Source of the DNA: Filobacillus milosensis
GTDB lineage: Bacteria > Bacillota > Bacilli > Bacillales > Alkalibacillaceae
DNA length: 64,000 nt
Direction: 5' to 3'
Assembly (NCBI RefSeq): GCF_004402015.1
Contig: NZ_SOPW01000013.1
Location: forward strand, 1 to 64,000
The position numbers were made by a program, and so were the translations under genes. Positions 36,707-46,488 of the stretch are shown piece after piece (positions within the stretch are counted from its first letter, which is position 1; every line of letters begins with the position of its first letter). The notes beneath the pieces were generated by a model that did not search any database, was not told the DNA's origin, and worked only from the letters and a program-made list of their open reading frames with translations.

Positions 36707-37633
36707 ATGAAACGTGATGAGTTGGAAGAAATTTTGGAAGCGAATCGTTACTATATAAGAGGTGGCAAACTGGCAAATTATATACCAGAACTAGCTAATG
36801 CAAACCCAAATACCCTAGGAATAACGATTGCCTATTCAAACGGTGAAATAATAAGTGTTGGAAATTGTGAAGAAATGTTTACCATACAAAGCATTTCAAA
36901 AATAATAAGTTTAATCATGGCACTTCAGGATCATGGTCACGAAAAAGTATTTTCAATAGTGGGTATGGAGTCCAGTGGTGAGCCATTTAATTCTGTATCA
37001 GAACTAGAAACAAAAGAAAGTCATAAACCACTTAATCCATTAATTAATGCTGGGGCGATAGCAGTTGCCTCCATGATAAAAGGTCAAAATGTTAATGAAC
37101 GATTTTCAAAAGTATGTCAATTTTTATATCGTATTACAGGAAATGAGAACGTAACTTTAAATAGGCGTGTATATGAATCTGAAAGAGAGACGGGTGACCG
37201 AAACCGTTCTCTTGCGTATTTCATGAAAAGTACAGGTGTAATCAAATCTGATGTAGAAGAAGCGTTAGATTTATACTTTCGACTCTGTTCAATAAGTGTA
37301 ACCTGTTCAGATTTGGCGAAAATTGGTCTCTTTTTAGCTATGGGAGGGATTGGTCAAGGGAGTCAATTAAAGAAAGTCTCTCCTGAAATTGTGCAATTTG
37401 TCCTTTCAATTATGTTAACAGCTGGCATGTATAATCAATCCGGGGAATGCATGATGAAAATAGGTGTCCCAGCGAAAAGTGGAGTAAGTGGTGGCATTTT
37501 AGCGGTAGCCCCGAATCAAATGGGGATCGGCATTATTGGTCCGTCTATTAACGATAAAGGTAATAGTATTGCTGGGTTAAAGATCTTGGAGGATATATCA
37601 AGGAGATATAAACTACATTTATTTTCCAAATAG
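36707..37633 (+). CDS. glsA: Glutaminase
   Basis: The 308-aa beta-lactamase-fold enzyme hydrolyses glutamine to glutamate and ammonia. The Ser-x-x-Lys pair is S62/K65 in FTIQSISK, with NPLINAGAIA, CSDLAKIGLFLA and the C-terminal PAKSGVSGGILAVAP motif. I place the start at ATG 36707 behind AAAGGAAG, giving the usual family length; the upstream TTG adds 10 unlikely residues. It follows the merA copy 2 terminator and supplies glutamate for the dehydrogenases in the island (inference). Confidence 0.9.
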   Translation: MKRDELEEILEANRYYIRGGKLANYIPELANANPNTLGITIAYSNGEIISVGNCEEMFTIQSISKIISLIMALQDHGHEKVFSIVGMESSGEPFNSVSELETKESHKPLNPLINAGAIAVASMIKGQNVNERFSKVCQFLYRITGNENVTLNRRVYESERETGDRNRSLAYFMKSTGVIKSDVEEALDLYFRLCSISVTCSDLAKIGLFLAMGGIGQGSQLKKVSPEIVQFVLSIMLTAGMYNQSGECMMKIGVPAKSGVSGGILAVAPNQMGIGIIGPSINDKGNSIAGLKILEDISRRYKLHLFSK

Positions 37634-37672
37634 TCTAGTGGATTTGTATTGCCATTTCGCTCATTTCAATTG

Positions 37673-37985
37673 AACCTTTACAAGGGGGGAGAACCACATG
37701 CCCCTATTGTAAAGGTTTTTTGTTACCGAAACAGATATCAAGGATTATTTTTATCAATGTCAAAGGTTTCTTAACTCGCACCTATTTGTTGCTTGATATT
37801 CAATGCTGTTGAGGGGGCATGGGTCCACCTCTTTATGAAAGGATTCCTTCGGAATAAATGGTGGGGATATTGAGCAACAATGGATTTGATGTTGAGGTCC
37901 ATCAATTTATACGATTAAGGCTACGACGGTTTAATAAAAACTTGATTGAAAATAATAAAGAGGAATAAAAAAAGGAGATGATTAA
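37673..37985 (+). terminator. Terminator after glsA and following gap
   Basis: AACCTTTACAA(T)GGGG-type stem, 37673-37687 with 37701-37717 (AACCTTTAC / GTAAAGGTT), runs into TTTTTTG. The remaining ~260 nt up to the DUF302 gene hold no gene; AAAAAGGAGATG at the end is its ribosome binding site. Confidence 0.8.
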
Positions 37986-38369
37986 ATGTTTCACTACACG
38001 GTTGAAACCACTAAAACAATTGAGGGAGCAATTGCATCACTTGAGGAGAGCTTAATGGAAGAAAAATTTGGGGTGCTTTGGCAATTTGATATAAAAGATA
38101 AATTACAAGAGAAAGGCCTTGATTTTGACCAATCCTATCGTGTTCTAGAAGTATGTAATCCACATGAAGCCCAACGTGTTTTATCACAAAATCAAATGAT
38201 TGGTTATTTCTTACCTTGTAAAATTGTCGTTTATGAGGATGCTGGTCATACAAAAATCGGAATGCCGAAACCAACAGCACTTATTGAAATGGTGAATGAT
38301 CAATCAATTAAGAATTTTGCAAAGGACATTGAGGAACGATTAATTGGATGTATTGATAAAGCTGTGTAG
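37986..38369 (+). CDS. DUF302 domain protein
   Basis: A 127-aa soluble protein matching the DUF302 pattern: ETTKTIEGAIASLEESLMEE, FGVLWQFDIKDKLQEKG, YRVLEVCNPHEAQRVL, IGYFLPCKIVVYED. The function is unknown; homologues often sit beside thiol-redox, heavy-metal or sulfur genes. Cysteines occur in EVCNP, LPCKI and IGCID. The ribosome binding site is AAAGGAG. Monocistronic. Confidence 0.85.
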   Translation: MFHYTVETTKTIEGAIASLEESLMEEKFGVLWQFDIKDKLQEKGLDFDQSYRVLEVCNPHEAQRVLSQNQMIGYFLPCKIVVYEDAGHTKIGMPKPTALIEMVNDQSIKNFAKDIEERLIGCIDKAV

Positions 38370-38404
38370 TTATTCGCTTAAATCAAGAATAAAGGAGAAA
38401 AACT

Positions 38405-38665
38405 GGGTCCGGTACTGTACTGGATTCAGTCTTTTTAATTTTTTTCTTAATTCTTTTGTTGTTATAATAATCAATATAATGAGCTAGTTCTTGTTTAAAG
38501 TGTTTTACACTTTAAAATTCATTGAGATAAAGAAATTCTGATTTTATGATTCCAAAGAATTTAATCACTGTATTATCATAACAGTTTCCCTTTCAGGACA
38601 TATTTTGTATAATATGTCTTGTTTTAATGCCTGGTGATATTGTTTCATTTGGTAGTGCCATGGAT
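38405..38665 (-). pseudogene. Remnant of IS3-family (IS150 group) transposase OrfB
   Basis: On the minus strand the sequence encodes WHYQMKQYHQALKQDI, then after a frameshift GNCYDNTVIKFFGIIKSEFL, then past an in-frame stop SVKHFKQELAHYIDYYNNKR, which is the C-terminal third of an IS150-type DDE transposase including the last catalytic Glu region. At least one frameshift and one nonsense codon inactivate it. No terminal inverted repeats were found. Confidence 0.8.
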
Positions 38666-39347
38666 TAATCCAAGCGTTTTTATCATAATGTCTTGTTCCA
38701 CTAAAGGTTTTTATTATCACTCACCTCTTTTTCAAAAAGGAGACCGAAGTGATGTGGAGAAGTTCCACTTCTTTTGTTAAGATTAAAGCCACTTCATTCG
38801 CCCAACGTATTACAGCTTTCTTGGTTCGGTCTAATTGCCAAAGAAGGACCTCTTTCGGTTTCTTGTGTCCATTGTATAACTCCAATCCTTCCTCTAATCT
38901 TTAATAAATCATTTGCTTTCTTCATCAATTTTATAGTTCCTCACAGTGAAGAATATTAAACAAACTATATAATCTGCTTCTGTCATTATATTACTAATTG
39001 TTTTACGACATCTATATCAGTTATATCCCCTTTTTAATGGAGGAATGTGGCTTCATATTGTTTAAAGTAAACAACTTTATTATCATTTGAAGTTGGAGTC
39101 AAGACTTACGGATGGCCTCAAAAGAAGGATTATAGCTTATCGACCTTCCTCTCACAACCGTAGAATCAGTTTTCACGCTTGTTATCCCATTTTCTTTTCT
39201 GTGGTGCATTGCCATTTTTTGGGCGCTGTTTGGAAGGCTAACTCGACAGAATAACTAAAAAAATGGATAGATTAAGGGTTTTTAAGAATTAGTATTTTAC
39301 AATAGGGGAAAACTTTAACAAATAAATCTAAAAAGGAGACTCAATTG
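38666..39347. other. Gene-free interval with probable insertion-sequence debris
   Basis: About 680 nt without a credible gene between the transposase remnant and the next CDS. Short open stretches exist on both strands (for example 39120-39260, which reads FTLVIPFSFLWCIAIFWALF) but none has a start and ribosome binding site. AAAAGGAG at about 39332 belongs to the gene at 39348. Confidence 0.45.
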
Positions 39348-39836
39348 ATGGTAAAAGTCGTTTTATGGTTTTTTTTTATATTACCCTGGATTTCCTTATT
39401 TTTGTTAAATAATTCAGTAATTCGTAGATATATACCTGTTGCCTTGTTTGCCACCGTGGTAAATACAATAATGTACCAAATTGCTTGGGCGTATGATAGT
39501 TGGAAGTACAACGAAACTCTTTTTTGGTGGGATAACGTAGCACAAATTCATGCTGTAAACGGAGTTTTTGGGGTTGGGACTATATGGATATTCTATTTCA
39601 CATTTCGAAAGTTTTGGATTTATTTGGTTGTTAATTTGATTGTAGATTGTATATATTCGTTTGGTTTCAGAGCTTTATGGAAAAAACTTAAAATTACAAC
39701 TGGTTATGGAAACTTATCGCCACTTGAAGCGATTTTAATAATGACAATAATGGCTATTATTTTTTACGTTTATCAAATGTGGCAGGAAGGACTTATTGGT
39801 CGGGAAAATGAAAATTCAGTTAAACGGGTGACTTAA
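39348..39836 (+). CDS. CBO0543-like integral membrane protein
   Basis: A 162-aa protein with four to five membrane helices, many aromatic residues and the motifs YDSWKYNETLFWWDN and GNLSPLEAILIM. It resembles the CBO0543 family of sporulating Firmicutes, whose role is unknown. ATG 39348 lies behind AAAAGGAG. No cysteines except one in a helix. Its connection with the mercury genes is unclear. Confidence 0.65.
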   Translation: MVKVVLWFFFILPWISLFLLNNSVIRRYIPVALFATVVNTIMYQIAWAYDSWKYNETLFWWDNVAQIHAVNGVFGVGTIWIFYFTFRKFWIYLVVNLIVDCIYSFGFRALWKKLKITTGYGNLSPLEAILIMTIMAIIFYVYQMWQEGLIGRENENSVKRVT

Positions 39837-40073
39837 TAAAAAAGCAATTTTATCTCTTTATTCCGTAGAAGGCCGGGATTTCTACGATGCTCCAATGCTT
39901 ACACGGTGTAACCGCATGTCTGACGCTACCCACTCTAGACTTTAAATCTCCCTGTACTATTTTTGTACGAGCTCCAAGTTTATAATTCTATTTTAATTTT
40001 TGTTTAAAAAGTTAAAAAGTTAAGTTTAATAACATATGAATAAGGAATCCTTAAAGAGGGAAGGAGAACAATT

Positions 40074-40151
40074 GTGATTAAGAAAGCAAATGATACAGCA
40101 TTTCCAAATAAAACAAATTGTCTGTCCCATATTAGATCCAATGAATATTAG
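40074..40151 (+). CDS. Possible 25-aa leader peptide
   Basis: GTG 40074 follows GGAAGGAGAACAATT, a much better ribosome binding site than any ahead of the large downstream frame. The product starts MIKKANDTAFPNKTNC and ends in another frame at 40151, 44 nt before the likely start of the membrane protein. It could be a translated leader, or the sign of a frameshift in the 5' part of the downstream gene. Confidence 0.35.
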   Translation: MIKKANDTAFPNKTNCLSHIRSNEY

Positions 40152-40194
40152 CCGATGTACGGTTTTGTATGAGGAAGGAGACATTATCTTAGTT

Positions 40195-42417
40195 ATGAAT
40201 CTTTGTTCAAATACTTTAATATTTATAACGAAAAAGGAACTTTTTAAAGATGTTTCAATCACATTTATTTTTGCTTTATCAATGATTATGTATGAAATTT
40301 TCCTCACACGGTTGTTTGCAGTGATATTAGACTATAACTATGCTTTTTTAGTCATTTCTCTAGCTACCTTAGGTATTGGTCTAGGTGGCTATTTGGCTTA
40401 TCAGTTTGAAAGGATTTTCCCTAGAATTTATTCTAATACGTTATTAATCCAAGTAATAATAATGATTACGATTACGGCATTAATGTTTTTAATTCCCTTT
40501 CAAGGACTAGCCTTCTATTCAATGCTGTCATGTACATTGTTTTTATTTACCGGTTATGTGTTAGCAAGTTTATTTCGAAAGTGGCGTGGACATATCCACC
40601 TTTTCTACTTTGCTGACTTGTTAGGGGCTGGACTTGGTACGGTCCTTGTAATTTTCTTGATGAATCAGTTATCGCCAATCAAAATGATTTTTACCTTAGC
40701 ACTTGGGATACTCTTTTGTGGTTTTGTTTTCTCTTTTCATTCTTTGAATAAAGTTGGAAAACTAGCAATGACCGTTGTGCTCATATTTATATCTTTTAAT
40801 ATTTTCCATCCTTTATTAACGGCTGACCGTTTTCATTCTTATCACACTAGTCCATATACCACTTTTTTTGAACAAGAAGGGGACATTGTTTATACCAAAT
40901 GGGATTCTTTTTCTCGGACAGATGTTTATAATGCAAAGGATGAGGACTTCTTATACATGACGATCGATGGAGGAGCGGTTTCTCCTATATCACGTTTTAA
41001 TGGTAATTTGAAAAGCGTAGAGTATTTGAAGTTTAATACAAGTGATCTTGCTTTTCGAAATATAGATAAAAATGATCGTGTATTAATTATTGGAAGCGGC
41101 GGAGGACAAGAGGTGTTAACAGCAGAAATGGCCGGTTTTTCTCATATAGAAGCGTTGGATATTAATCGAGGTAGCTTTGATGCTGTAAATGCACTTCGTT
41201 TTTTTTCTAGTAATATTTTTGACCGTCCAGGCGTAAAGACCATTGTTGCGGACGGTAGAAATTATGTTCGTGAAACAAATAATACATATGATATGATTTA
41301 TCTTTCTTTAGTAACGAAGCAATCGGATAGTGGACTTGGTTTGTCACTATCTGAAAATTTCATTTATACAGACGAGGCAATTGAAGATTATTTTGCGAAG
41401 TTAGAGGATAATGGGCGCTTAGCCTTTCTTCTTCACGATGAAATCGAATTAGTGAAAATTTTAAATAGTGCTAAGAAATACTATAAAGAACAAGGAATCA
41501 AAGAGAAAAACATAAAAAACCATATGATTGTAGTAGGTAGTTACCATATTTTTGGACATATTGTAGGTACTTCTAATACAATCGAACGACCACTTATTTT
41601 ATTAAAAAAAACTCCATTAAGTCAAGAAGAGGCTGAAGGCTTATTTGCAAATATTACAGAAATATCGCAAATTCCAATCCATGTTCCCTACTACATTAAT
41701 GGTATTAAAAAATTAGACCAAATTGAACAAGAAAACTCCATTCCTATTCGAGCGAATCAAGATAATCAACCTTTTTTTTATCATAAAAAGAATGGAATAC
41801 CTATTTCCTTATGGGTAATTTTTTTGGTAACAGTTTTAATTTCCCTTATAGCAAGTATGTTTTATCGAAGAAAATTATCTATTAAAAAAAACATTTACTT
41901 TGCAGGAATTGGTATCGGCTTTATGTTACTTGAAATAACACTTATTCAGCGACTTACCTTACCGATTGGACATCCTGTATTGTCCTTTGTGTTGGTGATT
42001 GGAACCCTGCTCATATTTGGAGGTATAGGAAGCTATTTCTCACATAAATGGAAAAATGAGAGGAGACAACGTTATTTGCCATTAATTCTGGTATCTATAT
42101 TTGCATCCCTAATTTTTCTCTTAATCAATATTTATTATCATTCTGACCTCGCACTCGAACCATCAATACGAATTTTGTTTGTAATTGTACTCTTAATGCC
42201 ATTAGGATTTTTCCTTGGAATGCCCTTCCCATACGGGGTGAGTCAATTAAAAGAACAAGAGATTGCTGTTAGCTGGGGAATAAACGGATTAATGACGGTG
42301 GTTGGTTCGTTGTTATCAGCAATATTATCACTGTCCTATGGATTTAATACGACAATCATGGTTGGTATAGGAATATATTTTCTTTTGTTTATTATTCACC
42401 CATATTTAAAGGTATAA
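40195..42417 (+). CDS. Membrane-embedded spermidine synthase-like protein
   Basis: This ~740-aa protein has an N-terminal block of six or so helices (ALSMIMYEIFLTRLFAVILD...), a central spermidine synthase/methyltransferase fold with the nucleotide loop IIGSGGGQEVLTAEMAGF and acidic EALDIN, and a C-terminal block of helices (GIGFMLLEITLIQRLTLPIG, GMPFPYG). Such fusion-type proteins are widespread but uncharacterised; aminopropyl transfer is not proven. The start is uncertain: ATG 40195 has GGAAGGAG 14 nt upstream, while the frame is open back to ATG 40090 without a ribosome binding site. Confidence 0.75.
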   Translation: MNLCSNTLIFITKKELFKDVSITFIFALSMIMYEIFLTRLFAVILDYNYAFLVISLATLGIGLGGYLAYQFERIFPRIYSNTLLIQVIIMITITALMFLIPFQGLAFYSMLSCTLFLFTGYVLASLFRKWRGHIHLFYFADLLGAGLGTVLVIFLMNQLSPIKMIFTLALGILFCGFVFSFHSLNKVGKLAMTVVLIFISFNIFHPLLTADRFHSYHTSPYTTFFEQEGDIVYTKWDSFSRTDVYNAKDEDFLYMTIDGGAVSPISRFNGNLKSVEYLKFNTSDLAFRNIDKNDRVLIIGSGGGQEVLTAEMAGFSHIEALDINRGSFDAVNALRFFSSNIFDRPGVKTIVADGRNYVRETNNTYDMIYLSLVTKQSDSGLGLSLSENFIYTDEAIEDYFAKLEDNGRLAFLLHDEIELVKILNSAKKYYKEQGIKEKNIKNHMIVVGSYHIFGHIVGTSNTIERPLILLKKTPLSQEEAEGLFANITEISQIPIHVPYYINGIKKLDQIEQENSIPIRANQDNQPFFYHKKNGIPISLWVIFLVTVLISLIASMFYRRKLSIKKNIYFAGIGIGFMLLEITLIQRLTLPIGHPVLSFVLVIGTLLIFGGIGSYFSHKWKNERRQRYLPLILVSIFASLIFLLINIYYHSDLALEPSIRILFVIVLLMPLGFFLGMPFPYGVSQLKEQEIAVSWGINGLMTVVGSLLSAILSLSYGFNTTIMVGIGIYFLLFIIHPYLKV

Positions 42418-42798
42418 AAATGAAGTCTATTAGGGTATAAAAGGTAATACCGTTTTACTAGATGATAAATTAAATGTGAACGTGATATACCAAACAAAAG
42501 GAATAAGGAAAAGGGAAATTTGCTAACAACTGCAATAAACGAAGAAGAGTATAAAAAGGGAAGTATTAATCTAAAGATTAATGTTATTTATGGCGATAAA
42601 GGAAGCACTTCCTTTATCGCCATTTTATTTTTTACTTTTTTATTAATCAACTTTAAGGTCTCTTTCACTCATTAATGTATAAAGAAGGTGAATAAGGTAA
42701 AAATGCTATAAAAGATTGGATTATTTTCTTAATCTATACTTATTTTTATTAAACACAATTGACTCATAAATTTTAGAGAATAAACGATGTAAGGTAAA
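42418..42798 (+). terminator. Strong terminator at 42590-42630 in a gene-free gap
   Basis: ATGGCGATAAAGGAAG / CTTCCTTTATCGCCAT forms a 16-bp stem with a short loop (CA), then TTTTATTTTTT. The rest of the interval has no credible gene. Confidence 0.85.
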
Positions 42799-42807
42799 GT
42801 GATATTT

Positions 42808-44219
42808 GTGAAACCGTTAAATTTAACGAATGAATTACAAAAATTATCTATGAAAACGAGTAAAGAATCATTGTTGACAGAGTTAAAGAAAGCTTTTAAA
42901 GATGTGGCAGATTTTAATGTTATGCAAATTGGAGAAACATCTGATTATGGAGAGGTATATTTTTGTTTTTTATCTACTCTTGTTAACGCTGAAAGAATTC
43001 ACTTTTTAATAAATAATCCGAATAAAGGATTTATAAATAATGAATTTCATTCCTTTTTAGGGATAGATTTTTCTGTTAAATCAACCCCATCGGAAAATGT
43101 TCAAGCAATATTGGAAGGTAAAGCGATTATATGCTCTACCTTATCAGTAGATGGAATCGCTTTTGATATAGGAGAGTCCAAAAATAGGTCAGTTGACATG
43201 CCACAGTCTGAGAATGTGATTCGAGGACCTATGAATGCATTTATTGAAGATTATTCTACCAATTTGGCCTTAATTAGACAAAGGATACATTCCGAGGATT
43301 TAAAAGTATGGGAGACAAATATCGGGAAAATATCAAAAGTTAAGGTCGGAATTTTATATTTATCTACAATAGCGAATTCTGATCTTATAAATAAAATCAA
43401 AAAAGAACTTGAAAATATTGATATCGATGGGCTACAAGACGTAGGACAAATACGAGAATTAATCACAAACAAAAAAGGTTTTAATATGTTTCCGCTATTG
43501 TTTCAATCAGAACGTCCAGACCGTGTAGCAGCATCATTAATCGATGGACGAGTAATTATTATGATGAATGGCACACCTTTTACTTTAATTGCGCCTACAG
43601 CCTTTATTGATTTTTGGCATTCAACTGAAGATTATTATTTACCCCCAATAATAGCTACATTTATGCGTTCTCTTCGTTTTATTGCTTTGGTCATAAGTGT
43701 TCTCTTACCAGGAATATATATTGCTTTAGCATCGGTTAATACCGAATCGAACCGTTTAGAGATTGCTTTATCGATAGCAGGAAGTAGGGAGGGGTTCCAT
43801 ATCCTGTATTAATTGAAACGCTTGGTATGTTACTAATCATGGATTTAGTTGTAGAAGCAGGAGTTCGATTACCAAGAACAATTGGTCCAACGGCGACCAT
43901 GGTAGGCGGTGTTGTACTTGGGCAAGCCGTTGTTGAGGCAAATATTGTAAGTAATCTCGTCGTTATTATTACAGCTGCGACTGCCATATCGAATTTTATC
44001 GTTGTCGACTATCACATGGGATTGGTACATCGAATGATGAAGTACATTGTGGCTTTATTTGCTTCGGTGTTTGGATTATTGGGATTAGTGATTACTTTTA
44101 CAGTCATGGTTACTTATTTATCTCAATTAGAATCATTTGGTACACCGTACTTAAGTCCAATCGGTCCTTATACGAAAGGGGACATTTTAAATGTGATTTT
44201 TCGTCCTCCATTAAAATAG
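42808..44219 (+). pseudogene. gerXA: GerA-family spore germination receptor A subunit, frameshifted
   Basis: The soluble N-terminal domain and first membrane helices (to REG at about 43797) lie in one frame. The rest (VPYPVLIETLGMLLIMDLVV, RLPRTIGPTATMVGGVVLGQ, up to 44219) lies in another. The switch occurs in GGGAGGGGTTCC: one more G in the G4 run restores the usual REGVPYP motif. So a single-base deletion, or a sequencing error, splits a ~475-aa A subunit. The intact protein would bind germinant-responsive partners in the inner spore membrane. The start may be GTG 42799 or 42808. Confidence 0.85.
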
Positions 44220-44272
44220 TTAAAAAAACCTGGTAAGATCCTTCATTCAAAAAATACGAGGAGAACATAGTA

Positions 44273-45367
44273 ATGAGCAATAAGGAAATAACAATAACTC
44301 CTCGGCAATATACTATTATTCAAACTGTGTTTTTTGGAGGGATGTCTTTCTTTTTATATCCAGAGTTAGTGGCAAATAGTACAAATCAGGCCTACTGGAT
44401 ACCCGTCCTTTTTTGGCTTCTGATTTCTTTGTTTGGGGCGTTTCTATATAGTAAGATGATGGAACCTTATCCAAGGAAAAATATTGTTGAAATTTCTATT
44501 CTGTTAATGGGAAAAAAATTATCATTTTTATTATTGTTACCATTATTGGTATTCTGGTTCAACAGTATCTCTTTAATGATCCGTGCACATGCTGAATTAG
44601 TAAATATGACAATGCTACCAATGACCCCAATTTGGGTACTTAGTTGTTTGTTTGTTATTCCTCTATTAGGAGCGATGGGAGGTATTACTTCCGTTGTGAG
44701 AACGTTAAGTGTGTATTCATTAATCTGTGTACCACTAGTGTTTGGTATAACGATTTTAGGATTTCAAGATATTGACTATTATCTGGGAAAACCATGGTTT
44801 AAATCATCTTTCGATTTTCTAACTAGTCCTGACTTCTATGGTTCCTCTTATATTTGGATTGGTTTCATTTATTGTGGAATGATAGGGAAATATGCAAAAA
44901 AAGTTGGTCAACTTTGGAAATCATATTTTTGGGCCACTTTATGTTTTTTACCGATCGTTATCACAATTGTATTATTCCCTATTCTTACTTTTGGACCTGA
45001 GCTTACACGAAGTATCACGTTCCCATATGTTTTGAAAATGGCATCAGTCAACAACTATTGGTTAATTGTAGAAAGTTTAACGGCTATTTATATTTCTTCT
45101 GTGATGATTTATGTGATTGGAACAATCTCACTAATTTATTACTGTATCGGTAAGGCTATACATAATTTTTTTCCTCAATGGGGAGAGAAAAAAATACTTT
45201 TAATTATTGGAGGGTTAAGTTACATTGTTGCTTTATTTATTCCCTCCTGGGATTGGTTACGACAAGGGGTTGTTATAGAATCTCCATTACGATTGTTTGT
45301 TGCTTTTTTACTGCCCATGATAATCGTAGGTCAGTATACCTGGAAAAAGAGAAGGTGTCATAAATGA
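44273..45367 (+). CDS. gerXB: GerA-family germination receptor B subunit (permease-like)
   Basis: A 364-aa membrane protein with about ten helices, of the APC-like GerAB family (ITPRQYTIIQTVFFGGMSF, SLMIRAHAELVNMTMLPMTP, GPELTRSITFPYVLKM). In known receptors this subunit recognises the germinant. It starts 53 nt after the A gene behind GAGGAGAA and overlaps the C gene by 4 nt, so B and C are translationally coupled. Confidence 0.9.
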   Translation: MSNKEITITPRQYTIIQTVFFGGMSFFLYPELVANSTNQAYWIPVLFWLLISLFGAFLYSKMMEPYPRKNIVEISILLMGKKLSFLLLLPLLVFWFNSISLMIRAHAELVNMTMLPMTPIWVLSCLFVIPLLGAMGGITSVVRTLSVYSLICVPLVFGITILGFQDIDYYLGKPWFKSSFDFLTSPDFYGSSYIWIGFIYCGMIGKYAKKVGQLWKSYFWATLCFLPIVITIVLFPILTFGPELTRSITFPYVLKMASVNNYWLIVESLTAIYISSVMIYVIGTISLIYYCIGKAIHNFFPQWGEKKILLIIGGLSYIVALFIPSWDWLRQGVVIESPLRLFVAFLLPMIIVGQYTWKKRRCHK

Positions 45368-46482
45368 AAAGAGAACCATTTCGCCCTATCATAAAGAGCA
45401 TCTTGATTTTTTCATTCCTTCTACTGGTCTCCGGGTGTTGGGATGTGAAGGACATAGACAATCGAATGATAGCAGTAGTACTAGGACTAAAATCAGCAGA
45501 AGATGACAATGTAGAAGTATACATGAAGTTTCCTAAACCTGAAACGATGACGAAAGGAAGTTCAGGAGGAAGTGACGATAAACCTTTTATTATTGTCCGT
45601 GAAACAGCCCCTACTGTGTTTGCTGCAATCAATCAAATAAAATTAAAACTTCCGAAGAGCCTAGATTTACAATCAATTCAAACAGTAGTGGTGGATGAAG
45701 AGCTTTCACAAAAAGGTTTATTACCTTATTTAGAGTTTATAATCAGGTCAAGAATGGTTCCAGTAGACGCAAACTTTGCCATCGTTAAAGGCGAATTTCC
45801 TCCCCTTTTTCATTCCAAAGCACAGACAGGTGATTCCGCAGGAATGTTATTTAATAATTTTTTTGATGAATCAGCCGGTGGTTCCCCAATAAAAAGTAAC
45901 ATTCGAATTTGGGAAGTTTATAGAAGTTTTTCTAACCCTTTAGAATCTTGCTTAGTCCCGGTTATTCGAGCAGATGAGCAGCAAGATACACCAATTAGTA
46001 TGGAAGGGAGTGGATATTTCACAGGTGATCGTTTGGTTGGAATTTTACCTCAAAAAAACCTTTTAAGTTATTCAATCCTCTCACAAAATGTAAGAGGAGA
46101 AGAAGTAATGGTTGTTGAAAATGCTGATGTTAGAATTCAGAAAAATAAAATAGAATATACTGAAATTGGATTGAATTCCTATGGAAAACCACATGTTCAC
46201 TTGAAGGTTACGCTTGAATTAAGTTTAATTGATTCTAATTTCCTAAATAAAATTTCTAAAGATGATTTAGAAAACAAGGTAAGTTCTATCATTGAGAATA
46301 AAGCAAAAGAAATAATTGAAGTAACGAAACCAGAGGGAGCGGACATTTTTCAATTTGGAAACAGATTCCGAGGAAAGATTAGTACCGATCAATATGAACA
46401 ATGGCCAAAACTTTATAAAGATATGGAAGTTGAAATAGAGGTGAAATCACATCTTAGAAAAACAGGCTTATTGAAATATTAA
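45364..46482 (+). CDS. gerXC: GerA-family germination receptor C subunit (lipoprotein)
   Basis: The 372-aa lipoprotein has a signal peptide ending in the lipobox VSGC (Cys25) followed by WDVKDIDNR, the hallmark start of mature GerAC. Three-domain GerAC-type length and the C-terminal ATKEIIE-like helix region (KAKEIIEVTKPEGADIFQFG) fit. It completes the gerXABC operon, in which only the A gene is broken. Confidence 0.9.
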   Translation: MKREPFRPIIKSILIFSFLLLVSGCWDVKDIDNRMIAVVLGLKSAEDDNVEVYMKFPKPETMTKGSSGGSDDKPFIIVRETAPTVFAAINQIKLKLPKSLDLQSIQTVVVDEELSQKGLLPYLEFIIRSRMVPVDANFAIVKGEFPPLFHSKAQTGDSAGMLFNNFFDESAGGSPIKSNIRIWEVYRSFSNPLESCLVPVIRADEQQDTPISMEGSGYFTGDRLVGILPQKNLLSYSILSQNVRGEEVMVVENADVRIQKNKIEYTEIGLNSYGKPHVHLKVTLELSLIDSNFLNKISKDDLENKVSSIIENKAKEIIEVTKPEGADIFQFGNRFRGKISTDQYEQWPKLYKDMEVEIEVKSHLRKTGLLKY

Positions 46483-46488
46483 AGTTGA

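Noticed and set aside
42430-42640. Continuation of a coding frame after the spermidine synthase-like gene
   Set aside because: The frame runs through a strong terminator hairpin and has no start signal or family resemblance.
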